Shown here one piece after another: positions 58,418-64,000 of a DNA stretch of 64,000 nt. Position 1 is the stretch's first letter. Each line of letters begins with the position of its first letter. The translations under genes and the position numbers were made by a program. This DNA comes from Streptomyces sp. LaPpAH-108 (GTDB lineage Bacteria; Actinomycetota; Actinomycetes; Streptomycetales; Streptomycetaceae), in contig NZ_KB891988.1 of the NCBI RefSeq assembly GCF_000373625.1, positions 904,053-968,052 on the forward strand, written 5' to 3'. Under the pieces are notes generated by a model. The model ran no database searches, had not been told where the DNA came from, and was given only the letters and a program-made list of their open reading frames with translations.

Positions 58418-60070
58418 ATGAACGCAGACGGCCGTACCAGGCTCAACCAGTTGCCCGAGTGGAACGCCCTCGCCCGGCATCGCGAGGACATCGCCGGCAC
58501 CACCCTGCGGGAGCTGTTCGCCGCCGATCCCGGGCGCGGCACCGGATACACCGTCCAGGTCGGTGACCTCTACATCGACTACAGCAAGAACCTGGTGACG
58601 GACGAGACGCTGGCGTTGCTCCAGGAACTCGCCACGGCCACGGACGTGTTCGGGCTGCGGGACGCGATGTTCCGTGGTGACCGCATCAACGTGACCGAGG
58701 ACCGTGCGGTCCTGCACACCGCGTTGCGGGCTCCGCGTGAGGCCGTGATCGAGGTGGACGGCGAGAACGTCGTCCTGGGCGTGCATGCCGTGCTCGACAA
58801 GATGGCCGCCTTCGCCGACCGCGTGCGTTCCGGTGAGTGGACGGGTCACACGGGCAAGCGGATCAAGAATGTCGTGAACATCGGTATCGGCGGCTCGGAC
58901 CTCGGTCCGGCGATGGCGTACGAGGCGCTGCGGGCGTTCACGGACCGTGATCTGACGGTGCGGTTCGTGTCCAACGTGGACGGCGCGGACCTGCACGAGG
59001 CGATCCGGGACCTGGATCCGGCGGAGACGTTGTTCATCGTGGCGTCGAAGACGTTCACGACGATCGAGACGATCACGAACGCGACCTCGGCGCGGCAGTG
59101 GCTCCTGGAGTCGCTGGGTGATGAGAAGGCGGTCGCGCGGCACTTCGTGGCGTTGTCCACGAACGCCGAGAAGGTGTCCGGTTTCGGGATCGACGTGGAC
59201 AACATGTTCGAGTTCTGGGACTGGGTCGGCGGCCGGTATTCGTTCGACTCGGCGATCGGTCTGTCGCTGATGATCGCGATCGGTCCGGACCGGTTCCGGG
59301 AGCTGCTGGACGGTTTCCGGATCGTGGACGAGCACTTCCGCACCGCTCCGGCGGAGGCGAACGCGCCTTTGCTGATGGGGTTGTTGGGGATCTGGTACAA
59401 CAACTTCTTCGACGCGCAGTCGCTGGCGGTGCTGCCGTACAGCCACTATCTGTCCAAGTTCACCGCGTACTTGCAGCAGTTGGACATGGAGTCCAATGGC
59501 AAGTCGGTGCAGCGTGATGGTGCTCCGGTGGAGTGGCAGACCGGTCCGGTCGTCTGGGGCACTCCGGGGACGAACGGGCAGCACGCGTACTACCAGTTGA
59601 TCCATCAGGGTACGAAGCTGATCCCGGCGGACTTCATCGGATTCGCGCGTCCGGCCGAGGAGTTGAGCGACGCGCTCAAGGGCCAGCACGATCTGCTGAT
59701 GGCCAACTTCTTCGCCCAGACCCAGGCCCTCGCCTTCGGCAAGACGGCGGAGGAAGTGCGGGCGGAAGGGGTGCCGGAGGAACTGGTCGCGGCCAAGACC
59801 TTCCAGGGTGACCGCCCGACGACCACCATCCTGGCCCCCGAACTGACCCCCTCGGTCCTCGGCCAGCTCATCGCCCTCTACGAACAGAAAGTCTTCGTCC
59901 AGGGCGCCGTCTGGAACATCGACTCCTTCGACCAGTGGGGCGTGGAGCTGGGCAAGGTCCTGGCCAAGCGAATCGAGCCCGCCCTCACCGAGAGCGCCGA
60001 GGTACCGGGGCTCGACCCGTCGACCAAGGCACTGGTGACCGAATACCGCGAACTACGCAACCGAAGCTGA
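58418..60070 (+). CDS. pgi: glucose-6-phosphate isomerase
   Basis: The 550-residue enzyme interconverts glucose 6-phosphate and fructose 6-phosphate. [19 protein letters not shown], the sugar-phosphate SKTFTTIET loop, [13 protein letters not shown] and the signature [14 protein letters not shown] with its catalytic His are intact. The ATG at 58418 begins [15 protein letters not shown]. Codon use is mosaic: roughly 58660-59700 favours G- and T-ending codons (TTG, GGT), while both ends favour C-ending ones. Confidence 0.97.
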   Translation: MNADGRTRLNQLPEWNALARHREDIAGTTLRELFAADPGRGTGYTVQVGDLYIDYSKNLVTDETLALLQELATATDVFGLRDAMFRGDRINVTEDRAVLHTALRAPREAVIEVDGENVVLGVHAVLDKMAAFADRVRSGEWTGHTGKRIKNVVNIGIGGSDLGPAMAYEALRAFTDRDLTVRFVSNVDGADLHEAIRDLDPAETLFIVASKTFTTIETITNATSARQWLLESLGDEKAVARHFVALSTNAEKVSGFGIDVDNMFEFWDWVGGRYSFDSAIGLSLMIAIGPDRFRELLDGFRIVDEHFRTAPAEANAPLLMGLLGIWYNNFFDAQSLAVLPYSHYLSKFTAYLQQLDMESNGKSVQRDGAPVEWQTGPVVWGTPGTNGQHAYYQLIHQGTKLIPADFIGFARPAEELSDALKGQHDLLMANFFAQTQALAFGKTAEEVRAEGVPEELVAAKTFQGDRPTTTILAPELTPSVLGQLIALYEQKVFVQGAVWNIDSFDQWGVELGKVLAKRIEPALTESAEVPGLDPSTKALVTEYRELRNRS

Positions 60071-60075
60071 CGCAG

Positions 60076-60118
60076 GGGGAGCCCTAGGGCCTGCCCCGAC
60101 CTCGGGGGTCGGCTCCCC
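60076..60118 (+). terminator. terminator-like hairpin of pgi
   Basis: GGGGAGCC (60076-60083) pairs with GGCTCCCC (60111-60118) around an inner CCGACC/GGTCGG stem. It contains CTAGGGCCTG (60084-60093), the same ten bases as the left end of the 57.8-kb element. Confidence 0.65.
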
Positions 60119-61254
60119 GGGCCGCCCCCCGGTGCCCCGCCGGGTCTACCTGCCGGGGCACTCGGGGGCTGCCGCCCGGGCCCGTGCCCCGGGTCCGCCC
60201 TCCCCGCCTCCCCTCGGCTCGCCGGGTTTTCCCCTACGGCCCCCGAGTCTGCCGCCAGCGTCTGCCACCCGGGTACGGGCCGGGGCTCACCCCTCCGGGC
60301 CTCGAGTCTTCCCCCCGGTCCGTGCCCCCGAGCCAGCCCTCCCCGGCTCCCTGGCTCGCCGGGTTCACCCCTACGGGCCCTCCGGGTCTGCCACCCGGGC
60401 ATGGACCAGGGCTCACTCCTCCGGGCCGGGTTTTCCTTCCCGCGCCTCCCCGGGGCTGCCTCCGCGTCTCTCCCCTCGGGCTCCGGGCCCCTGCGCCCTG
60501 GTTCTGCCCCGGGCCTCAAGGCCCGCTCTCTCCGGTCCTCGAGGTCTGCCTCCGCCCGGGCCTGGCCCTCTGAGGCCGCCGGGTCTCCCTCCCCTCGTCC
60601 CTCGGGGCTGCTGCCTGGGGCTGTGTCCCGGGTCTTTCCCCCGGGCCCTCGGTCCGTGCCCCAGGCACGCGGGTCTGCCCCCGGGGCTTTGGACTGCCGC
60701 GCGGGTCTGTGCCCCCGGTCCGTACCCTGGGTCTGCCCCGGGCCTCCGAGCCTGGCGTCAGGGTCTGCCTCCTGGGCTTGCCGGGTTCGCCCCCCCCCGG
60801 GCGCTCGGGGATGCCGCCCGAGCCTGTGGCCCTGGGTCTTGCCCGGGCCTCCGGCTCGTGCCGGGCCGTCCCTATGGGGCTCCCGGGGCTGCGCCAGTGG
60901 CTGCCCCTCAGTTCGCAGGGTTTCCCCCGGGGGCCTCGGGTCTGCTGCCCGGTCTGCCCGGGCCCCGGCTCGTGCCAGGGGCCTTCTCCATGGGGCTTCC
61001 GGATTTGCCGCCAGGGGGCTGCCTGGGCCCGCCGGGTTTTGTCCCTCGGGGTCCTCGGGGCCTGCTGCTCGGGCCTTTGCCCCGCCTCTGCCCGGGCACC
61101 GGTCCGTGCCTGGGTCTGTCCTACCCTGGCCCGTCCCCACGGGGCTTCCGGGTACGGGCCTCCAGGGTTCCCAGATCTTCCGACCGGGGCTGTCGCGAAG
61201 CCTGACCCCGGGTCTGCCCCGGAGCCTGACCGCCGGGTCCGCCCCCCGCCAAGA
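60119..61254. repeat. low-complexity degenerate repeat region
   Basis: About 1.14 kb between pgi and the permease gene, very long for this genome. The + strand is pyrimidine-biased and built from diverged short units around CGGGTCTGCC, GGGGCTCAC, CTCCGGGC and GGGGCTTCCGG, recurring at irregular distances. Frames are open on both strands only because stop codons are scarce; the products are P/G/R-rich and unlike known proteins. Some longer units repeat (segments near 60230-60300 and 60360-60430 are alike). I call it non-coding. Confidence 0.7.
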
Positions 61255-61256
61255 AG

Positions 61257-63539
61257 TCACCCCACCGCGCTCATCGTCTCCGCCGGCCGGCCCCGTGCCG
61301 AGCGGGCGGCGGGGAAGGTCGCCAACGCCGCCGCGCCCAGTACGGTGCCCGCGCCGATCGAGAAGAGGAGGGTGGGGGAGGGGGAGTGGGCGAGGCCGGT
61401 GCCGGTGCCGGTGGAGGCGGCCTGGGCGTCGATCAGGTGGTGGGCCAGGGGGAGGCCGAGGGCGGTGGCGATGAGGGCCGCTGCCAGGGCCGTGCAGCTG
61501 ATCGAGGTGACGGTGATCGCGGTGATCTGGCGGGGGGACATGCCGATGGCGCGCAGGGCGAGCACGTCCCGTTCGCCCTCGCGGACGGTGCCGCCGATGG
61601 CGGTGAGGAGTTCGACCAGGCCGACCAGGGCGAGCACGGCGATCAGGCCCGCGACCACCGCGCGCAGCGGGGAGAGGCCGTCGGCCGGGTTGGTGACGGC
61701 GTGTACGTCGAGATGGCCGCCGCCCGAAGAGGTCAGCGCGGCGGCGACCTTCGCGGGGTCGGCGCCGGGGCGCAGCCGGAGCTGGTAGAAGGCGGGGGAG
61801 AGGGTGGGGTCGTTCTCGCGGAGGGTGTCCAGGGAGGTGGTCACGGTCCGGCCGCCGTTCTGCGGTTCGAGGGCGCGGCCCACGATGTGCAGGATCTGCG
61901 GCTGGTCGCCGACCGTCATGCGCACCCAGTCGCCCACCCGGACGTGCAGCAGGTCGAGAAGGCCCTGGCCCGCCACCGCCTCGTCGGGTCCGTGCGCGCG
62001 CCGTCCCTCCACGAGGGCGTAGGGGTAGGGCCGTTCGCGGGTGCCGAGGCCGCGCAGGGCGATGGTGCCGGTCTGCCCGGGAACCAGCGCGGCCAGTTCC
62101 ACGCCCGGGTACGCCTCGGCGACCTGGGGGTCGGCGGCCAGCAGCTGTCGTACCCGCTCATCGCTCAGGCCGTCGTCGGCGCGGACGGTGAGCGCGGCGG
62201 GCAGGCCCACGCGGGACGGTTCGGTGTGGAAGCGGTCGATGGTGGTCCAGGCGCTCAGCGCGACCACCATGAGCAGCAGCGGAAGCGTCAGCCGGGCCAG
62301 CGCGGCGGACGAGCGCCCGCGCCCGGCGAACGCCCGGTGGCAGCCGAGGACCAGCGCGGCGGGCAGCCGCAGCCCGAGCGCCCGCCGGGCCACCTCGGTC
62401 AGCCCGGCGCCGGAGGGCCCCGCCGGACGCGGCACCGGCACCGGCGGCACCCGCCCCGCGCGCCAGGCGGCGAGTCCGGTGGTCAGGCCGATGAGCAGCA
62501 CCGTGCCGACGGGGACGGCGGACAGCGCCAGGGTGTGCCCCGGCAGCCCCTGCCACACGCCCACCGCGTCACCGAGCCGCCCCGGCACCCGGGCGCCCAG
62601 CCCCTCGATCAGCGCGGCCGAGGCCACCGCGCCGAGCACGGCGTACGCCAGATGCTGGAGCAGGAAGACCCGGACCACCTGGGCGGGGGTGAACCCGATG
62701 GCCTTGAGCACCGAGATGTCCCGCAGATGCCCCCGGATGCGGGTGCCGATCGCCCCGTGCACCGCGAACCCGGCGGCGGCCAGCGCGCCGAGCCCGAACG
62801 CCCCGAGCACCTGGCCGAGCAGCCGGTTGTCGCCCTGTGCCTGCGCCCGGGCCTGCTGCCAGGTGGAGACCTCCCCGACCGCGCCCGCGCCCAGCCGGGT
62901 CACCGCGCGCTGGACGGCGTAGTCGGTGTCGGCCGGGTCGGCCAGGCGCAGCCCGGTGACCTGGTAGCCGGGTGCGCGCACGGCGGAGGGCAGCGCCCAG
63001 ACCAGGCCCGGCTGTTCGCCCGCGCTGTAGCGGGGCTCGGCGCTGTCGGCGATGCCCTCCACGGTCAGGGTGCGGGCGGTGCCGGGCAGGGTGAGGGTGT
63101 CGCCGGGCTCCGCCAGCAAGGCGCGGGCCAGGCCGCTCTCCAGGACCACGCCGTCCGGCCGGGCGGGATCGAGCCAGTGCCCGGCGGTGAGCAACGGCCG
63201 CCCCACGGAGGGCAGATGGGCGGTGGCCCGGAGTTCCACGGAAGCCCGGGTGCCCCGGCAGGAGACGGTGGCGGCCTCGGTGTCGTACGGCCCGGCGACC
63301 GCGCGCACCCCGTCCAGAGCGGCCAGCCGGGCGGCGTCGGCGGAGGGCGCGGTGTGCAGCCAGACATGTGCGCCGTGGGCCTGGGTGAAGACGCGCTGCC
63401 AGGGGTTGGTGGCGTAGCCGAACAGGGCGGCGGCAAGGAGCAGGGAGGCGACGATCCCGGCGGTGGCCAGGCTCAGGAACAGCGCCTCGCCGCGGTGCGC
63501 GCGCAGATCGGAGTGGGCCCAGCGCAGGGTGGCACGCAC
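61257..63539 (-). CDS. FtsX-like ABC transporter permease
   Basis: The 760-residue protein has the MacB/FtsX layout: helix 1 near residue 20, a large extracellular domain, three helices near 240-360, then a second set with another extracellular domain and a final three-helix FtsX block (ERDVLALRAIGMSPRQI). I prefer GTG at 63539, eight bases after GAGGAG; a TTG at 63560 also opens the frame. It pairs with the ATPase gene upstream. Function could be lipid or peptide export, or signalling. Confidence 0.88.
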   Translation of the reverse strand: MRATLRWAHSDLRAHRGEALFLSLATAGIVASLLLAAALFGYATNPWQRVFTQAHGAHVWLHTAPSADAARLAALDGVRAVAGPYDTEAATVSCRGTRASVELRATAHLPSVGRPLLTAGHWLDPARPDGVVLESGLARALLAEPGDTLTLPGTARTLTVEGIADSAEPRYSAGEQPGLVWALPSAVRAPGYQVTGLRLADPADTDYAVQRAVTRLGAGAVGEVSTWQQARAQAQGDNRLLGQVLGAFGLGALAAAGFAVHGAIGTRIRGHLRDISVLKAIGFTPAQVVRVFLLQHLAYAVLGAVASAALIEGLGARVPGRLGDAVGVWQGLPGHTLALSAVPVGTVLLIGLTTGLAAWRAGRVPPVPVPRPAGPSGAGLTEVARRALGLRLPAALVLGCHRAFAGRGRSSAALARLTLPLLLMVVALSAWTTIDRFHTEPSRVGLPAALTVRADDGLSDERVRQLLAADPQVAEAYPGVELAALVPGQTGTIALRGLGTRERPYPYALVEGRRAHGPDEAVAGQGLLDLLHVRVGDWVRMTVGDQPQILHIVGRALEPQNGGRTVTTSLDTLRENDPTLSPAFYQLRLRPGADPAKVAAALTSSGGGHLDVHAVTNPADGLSPLRAVVAGLIAVLALVGLVELLTAIGGTVREGERDVLALRAIGMSPRQITAITVTSISCTALAAALIATALGLPLAHHLIDAQAASTGTGTGLAHSPSPTLLFSIGAGTVLGAAALATFPAARSARGRPAETMSAVG

Positions 63540-63581
63540 GGGCTCAGCTCCTCGTATCAATGGCGTGGTCGCGCACGGCCG

Positions 63582-64000
63582 TCAGTCCCTCAGCTCAAGG
63601 ACGCCCGAGGTGCCGGGCCTCGGGGAGGGGGTGCCGTCGAGCGTCGCGTCGTCGGCGATGCGGCCGTCGAAGAAGCTGATCACGCGGTCCGCCGCGCTCG
63701 CGAGGCGGGCGTCGTGCGTGACCAGGACGATGCTCTGGCCGCGCGCGTGGAAGCGGGTCAGCAGCCGCATCACCTCACGGGTGCCCTTGCTGTCGAGGCT
63801 GCCCGCGGGCTCGTCGGCGAGCAGCAGCGGGGGGTGGTTGACCAGCGCGCGGGCCAGCGCGACCCGCTGCTGCTCGCCGCCGGACAGCTCGCGGGGCATC
63901 GCGCGCTCCTTGCCGGTGAGACCCAGCTCGGCGAGCAGCGCCTCGCGTTCGGCGCGGGCGCGCTTCGGGGGGACGCCCGCGAGCAGGGCGGGCAGCTCCA
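63582..64000 (-). CDS. ABC transporter ATP-binding protein (partial)
   Basis: The gene continues past the right edge of the window; about 139 residues of its C-terminal part are present. Visible are the signature ELSGGEQQR, Walker B LLLADEPAGSLD, and the H-loop VTHD, as in MacB/LolD-type ATPases that drive FtsX permeases. Walker A lies beyond the window. It is 40 bp upstream of the permease and on the same strand. Confidence 0.92.
   Translation of the reverse strand, partial: ELPALLAGVPPKRARAEREALLAELGLTGKERAMPRELSGGEQQRVALARALVNHPPLLLADEPAGSLDSKGTREVMRLLTRFHARGQSIVLVTHDARLASAADRVISFFDGRIADDATLDGTPSPRPGTSGVLELRD

Noticed and set aside
60084..60093. CTAGGGCCTG as a third mini-element end
   Set aside because: Only ten bases match the 57.8-kb element and they sit inside the pgi terminator stem; no second end was found.
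59878..61260. 460-codon minus-strand frame across the repeat region
   Set aside because: It runs into pgi antisense, has no domain, and is compositionally the translation of degenerate repeats; kept only as a possibility in the repeat finding.

Overview
The window is high-GC actinobacterial DNA and almost certainly Streptomyces chromosome core. Supporting signs are the very high G+C with C/G at third codon positions, frequent GTG starts, WhiA, a WhiJ/DUF397/ATP-binding regulatory triad, mycothiol-type and DUF2293/DUF6343 families, and a gene order I recognise from memory as the rpsA - uvrB - uvrA - uvrC/whiA - gap/pgk/tpiA - pgi neighbourhood of streptomycetes. The species cannot be named from this window.

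Layout. 0-11.6 kb: methyltransferase, rpsA with a clear promoter and terminator, PAC2 protein, coaE, TPR protein, DUF6343 protein, second methyltransferase, S4 RNA-binding protein, a YfcC-type membrane protein whose start is disturbed by a direct repeat, family 5 uracil-DNA glycosylase, GNAT/RidA pair, nucleotidyltransferase. 11.7-24.2 kb: FUSC protein, DUF899 protein, ABC exporter, WhiJ-like divergent module, orphan gltD, DUF2293 protein, uridine-kinase-like protein, CorA. 24.3-28.7 kb: a methyltransferase frameshifted by a 28-bp tandem duplication, pseudouridine kinase/glycosidase pair, ogt, secreted glycerophosphodiesterase. 28.9-35.3 kb: MHYT protein, uvrB, then a metal group (terD, terC under a yybP-ykoY Mn riboswitch, Ca/H antiporter). 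35.3-44.6 kb: aroQ, a palindromic mini-element, MBL hydrolase, DinB-like protein, uvrA, a LacI-fructokinase pair, Rieske lipoprotein, HTH-like protein. 45-50.3 kb: the tightly overlapping uvrC-rapZ-yvcK-whiA operon. 50.4-53.4 kb: secreted M14 carboxypeptidase. 53.7-60.1 kb: glycolytic run gap-pgk-tpiA-secG-rbpA paralogue-pgi, interrupted by a second mini-element. 60.1-61.25 kb: an unusual low-complexity repeat region. 61.3-64 kb: an FtsX-type permease and its ATPase, truncated by the window edge.

Two themes link genes that are far apart. First, uvrA, uvrB and ogt each carry a near-perfect TTGTCAGTG(G/C)-N6-TANNNT promoter, the LexA-independent damage promoter known from mycobacteria as RecA-NDp (PafBC-controlled). 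In uvrB and ogt the -10 lies 6-7 nt from the ATG, so the mRNAs should be leaderless; uvrC and udgB have degenerate versions. Second, short direct duplications recur (18, 22, 28 and 31 bp units), and two of them break reading frames. Other notable points are the Mn riboswitch whose P1 3' strand is perfectly complementary to the terC Shine-Dalgarno region, paired palindromes in the WhiJ-type divergent promoter, two CTAG-bounded mini-elements that each start exactly at the TAG stop of the upstream gene, and a pgi gene whose middle third has clearly different codon use.
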